DNA from: Flavobacteriales bacterium CG_4_10_14_0_2_um_filter_35_18
GTDB lineage: Bacteria > Bacteroidota > Bacteroidia > Flavobacteriales > Flavobacteriaceae
Reading direction: 5' to 3'
DNA length: 48,833 nt
NCBI GenBank assembly: GCA_002793215.1
Contig: PFPU01000141.1
Span: 1-48,833 of the forward strand
Part shown: positions 27,252 to 35,984 of the stretch, piece by piece
Layout: every line of letters starts with the position of its first letter
How positions within the stretch are numbered: position 1 is the first letter of the stretch
Translations under genes and position numbers: made by a program
Notes under the pieces: model-generated
Seen by the model: the letters and a program-made list of their open reading frames with translations, nothing else
The model's database searches: none
What the model was told of the DNA's origin: nothing

Positions 27252-27896
27252 ATGAGCGATTGGCTATCCTATAAAAGTTTTATTTACGCCATTGGCTTTT
27301 TGGCACAAATTCTATTTTCGGCGCGCCTTTTATTACAATGGATTAAGTCAGAAAAAGCCAAGCGTGTTTTAACACCACAATTGTTTTGGGAACTCAGCTT
27401 AATGGCTTCCTTTTTATTATTTGTTTATGGATGGCTTCGCGACGATTTCGCCATTATGCTCGGACAAATTTTAGCCTATTTTATTTACATCCGCAATATG
27501 CAATTGCAAGGTTCGTGGCAAAAATTACCTTTACTTTTGCGCTGGTTTTTATCGGCTTTTCCACTATTGGTTATTGTTTATTCCTTTAATAATAATGCCT
27601 ATGACCTTGACCGACTCTTTAAAAACGAAGCCATTTCTACTAAACTGCTTATTTGGGGAAGTTTGGCGCAAGTTATTTTTACCTGCCGATTTATTTACCA
27701 ATGGTTTTACTCCGAAAAACGAAAAGTGTCAATGTTGCCAACCGGTTTTTGGGTTTTGAGCTTAATTGGCTCATTAATGATTTTAAGTTATGCCATTATA
27801 CGAAAAGACCCGGTTTTGTTTATTGGTCAAATTTTTGGGTTTATCGTGTATTCTCGGAATATAACTCTTGCTTTTAAAAGCAAAAAAGCAAGTTAA
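27252..27896 (+). CDS. Membrane protein with two LAB_N domains
   Basis: Inner-membrane protein of 214 residues. Two copies of the lipid-A-disaccharide-synthase N-terminal-type domain (LAB_N) stand in tandem. Copy 1 (8-85) has FLAQILFSARLLLQWIKSE and GQILAYFIYIRN; copy 2 (135-205) has SLAQVIFTCRFIYQWFYSE and GQIFGFIVYSRN. Each has about three hydrophobic segments. LAB_N proteins occur beside GT2 enzymes and ArnT-type transferases in lipid-modification clusters. Here the fusion of two repeats may form the full functional unit. The gene follows the GT2 gene with no gap. Confidence 0.87.
   Translation: MSDWLSYKSFIYAIGFLAQILFSARLLLQWIKSEKAKRVLTPQLFWELSLMASFLLFVYGWLRDDFAIMLGQILAYFIYIRNMQLQGSWQKLPLLLRWFLSAFPLLVIVYSFNNNAYDLDRLFKNEAISTKLLIWGSLAQVIFTCRFIYQWFYSEKRKVSMLPTGFWVLSLIGSLMILSYAIIRKDPVLFIGQIFGFIVYSRNITLAFKSKKAS
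27867..27892. terminator. Inverted repeat at the end of the LAB_N gene
   Basis: CTTGCTTTT (27867-27875) and AAAAGCAAG (27884-27892) form a perfect 9-bp stem with an 8-nt loop. It lies just inside the LAB_N 3' end and ends 10 bp from the convergent TPR stop. The T run is short on both strands, so termination is only a possibility. Confidence 0.35.
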
Positions 27897-27902
27897 AAAG
27901 GT

Positions 27903-29297
27903 TTATTGTTTTTTAAACTTTTCAATACTTTGTTTGATTATTTCCAATTTAAAAACCTCAGGAAATAAACTAATCAATTCTTTGTGATAATTAAAATCGT
28001 CTTTTAATGCCGATTCAAATAGCTGAATTGCCAATTTTTCTTTCATAAAGAGCATTTGCAAACATGCCATTCGATACTTTAATTCAAAACTATTTGGATA
28101 CATTTTTTGAGCTTCAATTAAAAGCAACCAAACATCATTAATATCACCAATAAAAGTTAAAACATCGGCATAACTCAACCAAATATCAAGGCTGTTATCG
28201 CTGAGTTTGATACATTTTTTAAAGCCTTTTGTCGATTCTTCAAACAGGTTTAATTTTAGGGTAATTTGACTGTATTTGCGCCAATATAAACTATTTTCAC
28301 TATCAATTCTCAATGCTTTATTAATACAAGACAGCGCTTTTTGGTAATTGCCTTCTATAAAATTCAAATTGGTCAGTGCCAACCAACCTTTATCTAAAAG
28401 AGGGTCTTCGTGAACGGTTTTATCAAAAAATTTCAAAGCCATTTTGTTGTTTCCCAAAGCTTCATAACACCTGCCAATATGCAAATAGGTAAACGACGTG
28501 GCATCTGATAATTCCAAACAAATAAAATAATTGTCAATAGCTTCTTGATAGCGTTGTAAAGTTTCTAAGGTTTTGGCTTTTTCTAGGTAACCACCCAAAA
28601 AATATTCATCAATAATTACGGTATAATCAAAGGCTCTTAAAGCTTCTTCATAAGCGCCTAAAGCAAAATATTGACGGCCCAATTGATGCCAAGCAACTTC
28701 GCTATAAGGATCATTGTTAATATATTCTTTTAAATAATCTATGGCTTTATCACTTTGATTAAGCATTTCAAAACAATAGACCACATTATATAATGAGGCA
28801 TAATCTTCACTATCTAATTCCAAACACTTTTCAAAGTTTAACCGCGCAGCTTCATAGGCATCTAAATATAAAAATTCCATACCCAGCAAAGCATAAATTT
28901 CTTCAGGCTCATCTGTAAAACTCAAGGCCATTTCTAAAGATTTTATTGCTTCTAAATGCTTGTCTTTTTTTGAAAGGATATTGGCTTTTTGTATGTAAAT
29001 TTCTTCATTATTCGGTTCCAATTCCATCAATTTTTGAACAATATTTTCGGCTTCTACAAGTTTATTCTCAAAAATCAACAACTCTACCTCAATCAACTGC
29101 AATAGTGTAGAACTAGGATGTTGCGATAATCCCAACTGAATGGCGTTTTTTGCCAAACTTATTTTGCCAATATCCATATAGTGATGGGTAATGACCTCAA
29201 AGGCTTCTAAATCAAAGAAAAAAACACTGTTAGTTTTTAACATTGATTCAAATTTGGTTATATAAAAATCGTCGTTTCCGTCTGAAAATTCTTCCAT
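27903..29297 (-). CDS. Cytoplasmic tetratricopeptide-repeat protein
   Basis: Protein of 464 residues made of about twelve TPR units from residue 35 to the end, for example LGMEFLYLDAYEAARLNFEK, LGRQYFALGAYEEALRAF and IGRCYEALGNNKMALKFF. There is no signal peptide or transmembrane segment, so it is a cytoplasmic scaffold with unknown partners. The N-terminal 30 residues are acidic. It is tail-to-tail with the LAB_N gene (6 bp apart) and divergent from pyrR. No exact -7 box is visible; TAATTTTA at about 30 bp upstream is one mismatch away. Confidence 0.88.
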   Translation of the reverse strand: MEEFSDGNDDFYITKFESMLKTNSVFFFDLEAFEVITHHYMDIGKISLAKNAIQLGLSQHPSSTLLQLIEVELLIFENKLVEAENIVQKLMELEPNNEEIYIQKANILSKKDKHLEAIKSLEMALSFTDEPEEIYALLGMEFLYLDAYEAARLNFEKCLELDSEDYASLYNVVYCFEMLNQSDKAIDYLKEYINNDPYSEVAWHQLGRQYFALGAYEEALRAFDYTVIIDEYFLGGYLEKAKTLETLQRYQEAIDNYFICLELSDATSFTYLHIGRCYEALGNNKMALKFFDKTVHEDPLLDKGWLALTNLNFIEGNYQKALSCINKALRIDSENSLYWRKYSQITLKLNLFEESTKGFKKCIKLSDNSLDIWLSYADVLTFIGDINDVWLLLIEAQKMYPNSFELKYRMACLQMLFMKEKLAIQLFESALKDDFNYHKELISLFPEVFKLEIIKQSIEKFKKQ

Positions 29298-29420
29298 GAA
29301 TAAATTGAAAATGAATACAATAAAATTACACTTTGAAACTTTTAAAATGAATTAGTGCGCTATTTGTTTTTAACAAATTAATTAACAAGCCAATTTAAAC
29401 AAATGCTTTAAAAAAAATAG

Positions 29421-29428
29421 TAACTTTG
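29421..29428 (+). promoter_or_regulatory. -7 box of the pyrR operon
   Basis: TAACTTTG matches TAnnTTTG, 32 bp before the pyrR ATG. The resulting leader of about 27 nt has no room for a PyrR-type attenuator. Confidence 0.6.
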
Positions 29429-29460
29429 TCTTTCAATTAAGCAACCTGTTATTTGCTAAA

Positions 29461-29997
29461 ATGGCTAAAAAGAAACTTCTCAACAGCAATGCAATTGCAA
29501 TAATTTTGCAACGATTGGCTTGCCAACTTATTGAAAATCATAACGATTTTAAAAACACGGTCCTTATTGGTTTACAGCCAAGAGGGGTTTTTTTAGCAAA
29601 AAGGTTAGCCGTAATTTTAGAGCGCGATTATCATATAAAAGACCTTAAATCTGGACAGCTCGACATTACTTTTTTTAGAGATGATTTTAGAAGACGTGGC
29701 GAATCACTAGAAGCCAATAAAACAACAATCGACTTTATTGTTGAAGATAAAAAAGTAGTCTTTATTGACGATGTTTTATTTTCGGGCCGTAGTGTTCGCG
29801 CGGCACTTACCGCCATTCAATCGTTTGGACGCCCCAGCGCCATTGAACTTTTGGTTTTAATTGACCGACGTTTTAGCCGCGATTTACCCATTCAACCTAA
29901 CTATAAAGGTTGCCAGGTAGATGCCATAAATCAAGAAAAAGTAATCGTTCAATGGCAAGAACAACAAAAAACAGATGCGGTATATATTGAAAATTAA
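29461..29997 (+). CDS. pyrR: PyrR: pyrimidine regulator / uracil phosphoribosyltransferase
   Basis: Phosphoribosyltransferase-fold protein of 178 residues. PyrR makes UMP from uracil and PRPP, and in Firmicutes also binds pyr mRNA. Visible: IGLQPRGVFLAKRLA (37-51), the PRPP loop VVFIDDVLFSGRSVRAAL (99-116), and LVLIDRRFSRDLPIQPNY near 140. It is the first gene of the operon with pyrB (22 bp apart). The leader is too short for a classical anti-terminator, so mRNA-binding control is not supported here. The enzyme role is the safer call. Confidence 0.93.
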   Translation: MAKKKLLNSNAIAIILQRLACQLIENHNDFKNTVLIGLQPRGVFLAKRLAVILERDYHIKDLKSGQLDITFFRDDFRRRGESLEANKTTIDFIVEDKKVVFIDDVLFSGRSVRAALTAIQSFGRPSAIELLVLIDRRFSRDLPIQPNYKGCQVDAINQEKVIVQWQEQQKTDAVYIEN

Positions 29998-30019
29998 TCT
30001 ATAAAATGCACCAAATATT

Positions 30020-30952
30020 ATGGCCGGTTTAAGCTCGCAACACCTTTTAGGTATCAAACAAATCAACAAACAAGATATTGAATTGATATTTAATACCGCA
30101 AGTCATTTTAAAGAGGTTATAAACCGACCAATAAAAAAAGTCCCTTCCTTGCGGGATATCACCATTGCCAATTTATTTTTTGAAAACAGCACACGCACGC
30201 GTCTTTCTTTTGAATTAGCTGAAAAACGCCTTTCGGCAGATGTTATCAATTTTTCGGCAAACCAATCCTCGGTAAAAAAAGGAGAAACCTTAATTGATAC
30301 CGTCAACAACATTTTAGCGATGAAAGTTGATATTGTGGTGATGCGTCATCCCGATGTGGGCGCTGGTGTTTTTTTATCTAAACACATCAAAGCCAAAATT
30401 ATAAATGCCGGAGATGGCACGCACGAACATCCAACACAAGCACTTTTAGATGCCTTTTCTATCAAAGAAAAATTGGGTAGTATTCAAGGTAAAAATATAG
30501 TGATTATTGGCGATATTTTACATTCACGGGTAGCACTTTCTAACATTTTTTCACTGCAAATGTTAGGTGCAAATGTAAAGGTTTGTGGACCCTTAACTTT
30601 GATTCCAAAACATATAAAATCTTTAGGCGTTGAAGTAGAATTAAATCTTGAAAAAGCCCTGCAATGGTGCGATGTAGCTAATGTTTTACGTGTGCAACAC
30701 GAACGAATGGACATTAAATATTTTCCTAGCGTTCGCGAATACACACAGCTTTTTGGTATTAATAAACAAAAACTCGACCGACTTAAAAAAGAAATAGTTA
30801 TTATGCATCCTGGACCTATAAACCGGGGGGTAGAAATTACCAGTGATGTAGCCGATTCTAAACAAGCCATTATTTTAGATCAAGTCGAAAATGGCGTTGC
30901 CATTCGTATGGCGGTAATTTATTTACTGGCTGAGCAAATTAAAACCACTTAA
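30020..30952 (+). CDS. pyrB: Aspartate carbamoyltransferase catalytic subunit
   Basis: Joins carbamoyl phosphate and aspartate to give carbamoyl aspartate, the committed step of pyrimidine synthesis; 310 residues. The carbamoyl-phosphate motif FENSTRTR (54-61), the HPTQALLDAF motif and the C-terminal MHPGPINRGVEI are intact. No pyrI regulatory-subunit gene follows; the next gene is a small STAS-like protein 3 bp later. With pyrR upstream, this is a partial pyrimidine operon. Confidence 0.96.
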   Translation: MAGLSSQHLLGIKQINKQDIELIFNTASHFKEVINRPIKKVPSLRDITIANLFFENSTRTRLSFELAEKRLSADVINFSANQSSVKKGETLIDTVNNILAMKVDIVVMRHPDVGAGVFLSKHIKAKIINAGDGTHEHPTQALLDAFSIKEKLGSIQGKNIVIIGDILHSRVALSNIFSLQMLGANVKVCGPLTLIPKHIKSLGVEVELNLEKALQWCDVANVLRVQHERMDIKYFPSVREYTQLFGINKQKLDRLKKEIVIMHPGPINRGVEITSDVADSKQAIILDQVENGVAIRMAVIYLLAEQIKTT

Positions 30953-30955
30953 AAG

Positions 30956-31288
30956 ATGATTGTAAAAAAAGGTGCTAATTACACGTTAATTAAACCTAAA
31001 GCCAAAGATTTTGACACTTTTTTAGCCGAATTTGACGCGCTCTATAAGGGTTTAAATCAAACTAACCTGATTTTAGATTTATCAAAAATTACCAATAACA
31101 GCGCCAAAAATATCAACCAACTATTACCCATGCTTAAACAAAGTAAATTGCTTAAAAAATCATTTATAGTGGTGGCTCAAGCTATTAATATAGAGTCTAT
31201 TTCAAACCAAATAACCTGCACGCCCACACTTTTAGAAGCTAAAGATATTTTAGAAATGGAAATGATAGAGCGTGACCTCGGCTTTTAA
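30956..31288 (+). CDS. Small STAS-like protein of unknown function
   Basis: Soluble protein of 110 residues. The pattern LILDLSKIT followed by a helix NINQLLPMLKQSKLL, a strand KSFIVVAQA and a final helix TLLEAKDILEMEMIERDLGF suggests an anti-sigma-antagonist (STAS)-like alpha/beta fold; no phosphorylatable Ser/Thr can be assigned. It is sandwiched between pyrB (3 bp) and rnz (3 bp), so all are probably translated from one mRNA. I know it only as a hypothetical neighbour of rnz in Flavobacteriia. Its function is not known. Confidence 0.75.
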   Translation: MIVKKGANYTLIKPKAKDFDTFLAEFDALYKGLNQTNLILDLSKITNNSAKNINQLLPMLKQSKLLKKSFIVVAQAINIESISNQITCTPTLLEAKDILEMEMIERDLGF

Positions 31289-31291
31289 ATT

Positions 31292-32206
31292 ATGAGTATT
31301 AGTTTAACCATATTAGGCTGCCATTCTGCAACACCACGTACTTTTGCTTCGCCCACTTCACAGTTTTTAAGCATCAATAATGAACATTTTTTAATAGACT
31401 GTGGCGAAGGAACACAGGTTCAACTTCGCAAACACAAAGTTAAGTTTACAAAAATTTCTCGGATTTTTATTTCACATCTTCACGGCGACCATTTATATGG
31501 GCTAATTGGTTTAGTTTCAACTTTTAGCCTTTACCAACGTCAAGCGGAATTGCATATTTACGGTCCAAAAGGCATTGAACAAATCATCACATTACAGTTG
31601 CAATTAGGGAAATCGGTTTTGAGTTATCACTTAATTTTTCACGAGCTTACCTCTAAAAAAAGCGTATTGATTTTTGAAAATGATAAAGTATCCGTCTTTA
31701 CAATCCCTTTAAAACACCGCGTTTACACTAACGGCTATCTTTTTAAAGAAAAAATTGGCGAGCGAAAACTCATTATGGAACAAGTAGGTCGCATTGCCGA
31801 AATTGACATTTGCGATTATCAAAATCTTAAAGATGGTAAAGATTTTTTGATGGAAGATGGTTCCCTAATTAAAAACGAAAGCTTAACATCAAACCCACTT
31901 CCACCAAAAAGTTACGCCTTTTGTAGCGACACCTGTTTTAATCCTAAAATAGTACCTACCATTTTAAAAGTTGATTTGTTATACCACGAAGCTACTTTTT
32001 TGCAGGAAGATGCCAAATTAGCGGTAAAAACAAAACACAGTACCGCGCAAGATGCCGCTAACATTGCCAAACAAGCCGAGGTTGTCCAATTGATTTTAGG
32101 GCATTTTTCGAGTCGTTATAACGATGAAAATCTGTTTTTAACAGAAGCCCAAACTCAATTTAAAAATACTGTTTTGGCAAAAGAAGGTCTGGTTATTACT
32201 ATCTAG
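31292..32206 (+). CDS. rnz: Ribonuclease Z
   Basis: Zinc-dependent endonuclease that matures the 3' end of tRNA precursors; 304 residues. The metallo-beta-lactamase signature SHLHGDHLYG gives His62, His64, Asp66 and His67. YHEATFLQED and the C-terminal HSTAQDAA and LGHFSSRY supply the rest of the metal and phosphate site. It fits the short RNase Z form. It is the last gene of the pyrR operon; it may be transcribed with pyrimidine genes only because of gene order. Confidence 0.95.
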   Translation: MSISLTILGCHSATPRTFASPTSQFLSINNEHFLIDCGEGTQVQLRKHKVKFTKISRIFISHLHGDHLYGLIGLVSTFSLYQRQAELHIYGPKGIEQIITLQLQLGKSVLSYHLIFHELTSKKSVLIFENDKVSVFTIPLKHRVYTNGYLFKEKIGERKLIMEQVGRIAEIDICDYQNLKDGKDFLMEDGSLIKNESLTSNPLPPKSYAFCSDTCFNPKIVPTILKVDLLYHEATFLQEDAKLAVKTKHSTAQDAANIAKQAEVVQLILGHFSSRYNDENLFLTEAQTQFKNTVLAKEGLVITI

Positions 32207-32268
32207 CAGCTACTTTTTTCTATTCATAAATATATTTCTATATTTAGACGCAAATTTACGACCATTAT

Positions 32269-33912
32269 ATGCCAAAATTTAAAACACCTGTTGAAGCTTT
32301 TTTGTTTTGGGAAAGCAAACAGCCTGATAAACTATTTTTAAATCAGCCTCTTAACGGACAATATAAAACTTATACTTATAAAGAAGCCGGACTAGAAATA
32401 CGCAAAATAGCACAAAGTTTAAGAGATTTAAACCTCCCTAAAGACGGAAAAGTTGCCATTCTGTCAAAAAATTGCGCCCACTGGATAATGGCCGATTTAG
32501 CCATTTTGATGGCAGGCTATGTTTCGGTTCCCATTTATCCTACGCTATTAGCTGATGGCATTGAATACATTATCAATCACAGTGAAGCAAAGGCTATTAT
32601 TATCGGCAAACTCGACCATTATGACAGTCAGAAAAATGGCATTAAAAACATCCTGAAAATTAGTGTTTCGCTTTATGATATTGAAGAAGAACAAACTTGG
32701 GAACAATTGGTTAAAACCAGTTTGCCGCTAACCGATTCAAAAGGTTTACAACCCGATGATTTAATGACAATAATTTATACATCGGGCACAACGGGTGTGC
32801 CTAAAGGCGTGATGCACAAAGTGAGCAGTTTTGCACAAGTGGGACAAACCGCCCTTGAGGTGATAAATTTGCCAAGTCACCCGCGCTTTTTTTCCTATTT
32901 GCCTTTATCGCACATCGCCGAGCGCATGGGAATAGAAATGCACGGACTTTTTAGAGGCGCTCAATTCTATTTTCCAGAATCACTTGAATCCTTTGCTGCC
33001 GATTTAGAGCGCGTTCAGCCTCATTTGTTTTTTGCTGTGCCCCGAATTTTCGCAAAATTTAAAGAAAAAATATTGGCTACCATTCCGCAAAGAAAATTAA
33101 ATATCATCTTGGCAATTCCTGTTTTAAACACACTTTTTAGAAAAAAACTCCATAAAAAATTAGGACTCGGCAGTGCACGAATTGTTTTTTCGGGCGCAGC
33201 ACCGCTTGCGGTAAGCATGATGAATTGGTATGAAAAAATTGGTATCAGCATTCACCAAGCCTATGGCATGACCGAAGATTGTGCCTTGTCACATTTTAAT
33301 TTACCTAATAACAATATTAAAGGTTCCGTTGGTAAACCACTGCCTGGAGCTACCGCCAAACTCAATGAACTAGGCGAAGTTTGTATAAAAAGCAACTGCT
33401 TGATGTTGGGCTATTATAAAATGCCCGAAGAAACCAAGGCGAGTTTTGATGAAGAAGGCTATTTAAAAACCGGTGATATTGGCGAATACAACCATCAATA
33501 TTTATACATTACAGGTCGCATAAAAGACCAGTTTAAAACCGATAAAGGAAAATACATTGCCCCTGCACCTATTGAATTAGAATTTTTAAAAAATAGAAAC
33601 ATTGAGCAAATATGCGTTGTTGGCATGGGCATTCCACAACCAATTGCCCTAATAACGCTAGCCGAAAATTCTAAAAATTTAACCCAAGTAGAATTATCTG
33701 CTTCGTTAATCGAGACTTTAAATCAAATCAATCCGACCTTAGAAAAACACGAAAAAGTTGAAAAAATTGTCATTATGTCCGAAGATTGGACTATGGAAAA
33801 TGGGTTGCTCACCCCAACATTAAAAACTAAACGCAACCAAATTGAAAAAATTCACCAGCCAAAATATGCCATTTGGTTTAATCAAAAAAACACCGTTATC
33901 TATGAATCATAA
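32269..33912 (+). CDS. Long-chain acyl-CoA synthetase (AMP-binding)
   Basis: Adenylate-forming enzyme of 547 residues that activates a fatty acid to acyl-AMP and then acyl-CoA. The P-loop YTSGTTGVPKG is at 170-180, then AYGMTEDCALS, the hinge YLKTGDIGEY and RIKDQFKTDKGKYIAP. The C-terminal catalytic region is LKTKRNQIEK, with the adenylation Lys. The chain length preference cannot be read from sequence. Its stop overlaps the ATG of the following penicillin-acylase-family gene by 11 bp. A TATATTTA near-match -7 box (32239-32246) lies 22 bp before the start. Confidence 0.93.
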   Translation: MPKFKTPVEAFLFWESKQPDKLFLNQPLNGQYKTYTYKEAGLEIRKIAQSLRDLNLPKDGKVAILSKNCAHWIMADLAILMAGYVSVPIYPTLLADGIEYIINHSEAKAIIIGKLDHYDSQKNGIKNILKISVSLYDIEEEQTWEQLVKTSLPLTDSKGLQPDDLMTIIYTSGTTGVPKGVMHKVSSFAQVGQTALEVINLPSHPRFFSYLPLSHIAERMGIEMHGLFRGAQFYFPESLESFAADLERVQPHLFFAVPRIFAKFKEKILATIPQRKLNIILAIPVLNTLFRKKLHKKLGLGSARIVFSGAAPLAVSMMNWYEKIGISIHQAYGMTEDCALSHFNLPNNNIKGSVGKPLPGATAKLNELGEVCIKSNCLMLGYYKMPEETKASFDEEGYLKTGDIGEYNHQYLYITGRIKDQFKTDKGKYIAPAPIELEFLKNRNIEQICVVGMGIPQPIALITLAENSKNLTQVELSASLIETLNQINPTLEKHEKVEKIVIMSEDWTMENGLLTPTLKTKRNQIEKIHQPKYAIWFNQKNTVIYES

Positions 33913-35968
33913 AAACGCTTTTAATCTAAAACACCTATACGGCACAAAGATTTTATGCGCTTTGTTTCTTATCGGATTATTGAATGTTTTGCAGGCACAA
34001 ATAAATCCTAAAAATATAGATATTGTTAGAGACCAATGGGGCGTTCCGCACATTTTCGGTAAAACCGATGCCGAAACTTCTTATGGTTTGGCTTGGGCAC
34101 ATGCCGAAGATGATTTTGTAACCATTCAGCAAACGCTTATGGCCGGCAAGGGTTTACTCGGCAAAAAACTAGGTAAAAGTGGCGCTGCTATTGATTATTT
34201 TGTTCAACTAATTCGCGCCAGAGCGCTTGTAGATGAACAGTTAAATACCCTAAATCCAAAATTTAGAAGCGTTTTAAATGGCTATGTTGAAGGAATAAAC
34301 GCCTACGCCAAAACCCATCCAAATGCGGTAACCTTGAGCAAACTTTTTCCGGTAAACGAAAAAGATTTGCTAACTTCTTATGTTGTTTCATTAGCCGTTA
34401 TGGATAAAGTTGATAAGGTAATTAGCGATTTGTTCAACAATAAAATAACCGAAAATCCCTATTCCATTTACGGTTCAAACGCTATTGCGATAAGTGCAAA
34501 AAAAACCACCAATGGCAAAACTTTTTTAGCTATCAATTCCCATCAACCGCTCGATGGACCGGCTTCGTGGTATGAAGCGCATTTGGTTAGCGAAGAAGGC
34601 TGGAATATTTTAGGGGGGTTATTTGCGGGAGGTGCTACTGTTTTTCAAGGTGTTACACCAAATTTAGCTTGGGGGCATACCGTAAATTATCCCGATAAGG
34701 TGGATGTTTTTAAACTCAAAATGCATCCTACAAAAGAAAATTATTACGAATTTGATGGCCAATGGAAACCCTTGGAAGTTAAAAAAGTAAAACTTGGAGT
34801 CAAAATTTTAGGACTTCCTATTCGCGTTTATAAAAAAGCCTACTGGAGTCTCTATGGTGCTACCGTAAAAAATGACTCGGGCTTTTACAGCGTTCGGTTT
34901 GCAGCCAATATGGGCATAAAAGCGCCCGAACAATGGTACTTTATGAACAAAGCAAAAAACTTTACCGAATTCAAAAAAGCACTCGAAATGACTGCCATTA
35001 CTGGATTTAATATTGTTTATGCTGATAAATACGACACTATTTTTTATGTGAGTAACGGTAAAATTCCGCTGAGAAACCCCCGCTATAATTGGGTTAAAGT
35101 CTTGCCCGGAAATACCTCTAAAACGCTGTGGACAAAATTTCATCCCTTTGCCGATTTACCACAAATAATTAATCCAAAATCGGGTTATTTGTTTAATATG
35201 AATAACGCCGTTTATAACGCCAGCGGAGGTGACGACAATTTAACCCCTATGCAATTAGACCAAACTATGGGTTATCAATTTAAAGATAATAATCGCAGCA
35301 TCCGTTTTCAACAGCTCATCCACAAATTAAACAAGGTTTCTTACGATGATTTTAAACGGATGAAGTATGATATTACCTTGCCCGATTCGTTGTATTTTAA
35401 CATGGATGCTAATAAATTTTTTAGGTTAAATCCAGAACACTATCCAAATATCAAAAATTACCTCATTGAATTGCAAAAATGGAATCGCACTGCCGATAGA
35501 GAAAGTTATGGCGCTACGCTTTTTAAAGTTTTATACGATGTCGCTTCACGCGGAGCTTATAATGAAATTACCTTAGAAAACGCCCCAAAAATTGTAGAAA
35601 TTGCACAAGAATTGCTCCTTAAAAACTTTGGAACTATTGCCGTTAAATTAGGTACTTATCAAGTGCATCAGCGCGGTGCTGTTGAATTGCCCGTTGAAGG
35701 TTTACCCGATGTAATAGCCGCCACCCACACGCAAGCTTATAAAAATAAAGAACGCGTTTTTGCTGGAGAATCACATATAATTTTAGTCCAATTTGATGAA
35801 AACGGTCCCGTTTTTGAAACCGTAAATGCTTATGGAAGCACCAATAATTCTAAAAGAAAACACTATACTGACCAAATGGACTTATACGTTAACCATCAAC
35901 TTAAAAAAATGACTTTAAATAAAGCTGAGATTTATAAAAATGCCGAATCAGTTTACCATCCCGAATAA
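33902..35968 (+). CDS. Penicillin acylase family amide hydrolase
   Basis: Exported Ntn-hydrolase of 688 residues that cleaves an acyl amide. A signal peptide covers about residues 14-32 (TKILCALFLIGLLNVLQAQ). The N-terminal part IVRDQWGVPHIFGKTDAE is the alpha-chain start. Autocleavage is predicted before Ser192 in YGSNAIAIS, the nucleophile of the beta chain. INSHQPLDGPASWYEAHL near 210-230 shapes the pocket. Relatives cleave penicillins, acyl-homoserine lactones or long-chain acyl amides; substrate unknown. The ATG at 33902 lies within the end of the acyl-CoA synthetase gene. The longer frame to 33842 is rejected because it lacks a signal at its start. Confidence 0.92.
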   Translation: MNHKNAFNLKHLYGTKILCALFLIGLLNVLQAQINPKNIDIVRDQWGVPHIFGKTDAETSYGLAWAHAEDDFVTIQQTLMAGKGLLGKKLGKSGAAIDYFVQLIRARALVDEQLNTLNPKFRSVLNGYVEGINAYAKTHPNAVTLSKLFPVNEKDLLTSYVVSLAVMDKVDKVISDLFNNKITENPYSIYGSNAIAISAKKTTNGKTFLAINSHQPLDGPASWYEAHLVSEEGWNILGGLFAGGATVFQGVTPNLAWGHTVNYPDKVDVFKLKMHPTKENYYEFDGQWKPLEVKKVKLGVKILGLPIRVYKKAYWSLYGATVKNDSGFYSVRFAANMGIKAPEQWYFMNKAKNFTEFKKALEMTAITGFNIVYADKYDTIFYVSNGKIPLRNPRYNWVKVLPGNTSKTLWTKFHPFADLPQIINPKSGYLFNMNNAVYNASGGDDNLTPMQLDQTMGYQFKDNNRSIRFQQLIHKLNKVSYDDFKRMKYDITLPDSLYFNMDANKFFRLNPEHYPNIKNYLIELQKWNRTADRESYGATLFKVLYDVASRGAYNEITLENAPKIVEIAQELLLKNFGTIAVKLGTYQVHQRGAVELPVEGLPDVIAATHTQAYKNKERVFAGESHIILVQFDENGPVFETVNAYGSTNNSKRKHYTDQMDLYVNHQLKKMTLNKAEIYKNAESVYHPE

Positions 35969-35984
35969 CTGTTAAAACTGATTC
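35945..35984. terminator. Inverted repeat across two convergent stops
   Basis: GAATCAGTTT (35945-35954) and AAACTGATTC (35975-35984) are perfect 10-bp arms with a 20-nt loop. The loop holds the stop of the acylase gene and the stop of the CoA-binding gene. No T run follows on either strand, so it may protect 3' ends as much as terminate. Confidence 0.45.

Noticed and set aside
29461-29997. PyrR read as an mRNA-binding attenuation protein for this operon
   Set aside because: No hairpin and not enough leader length; kept only as a phosphoribosyltransferase.
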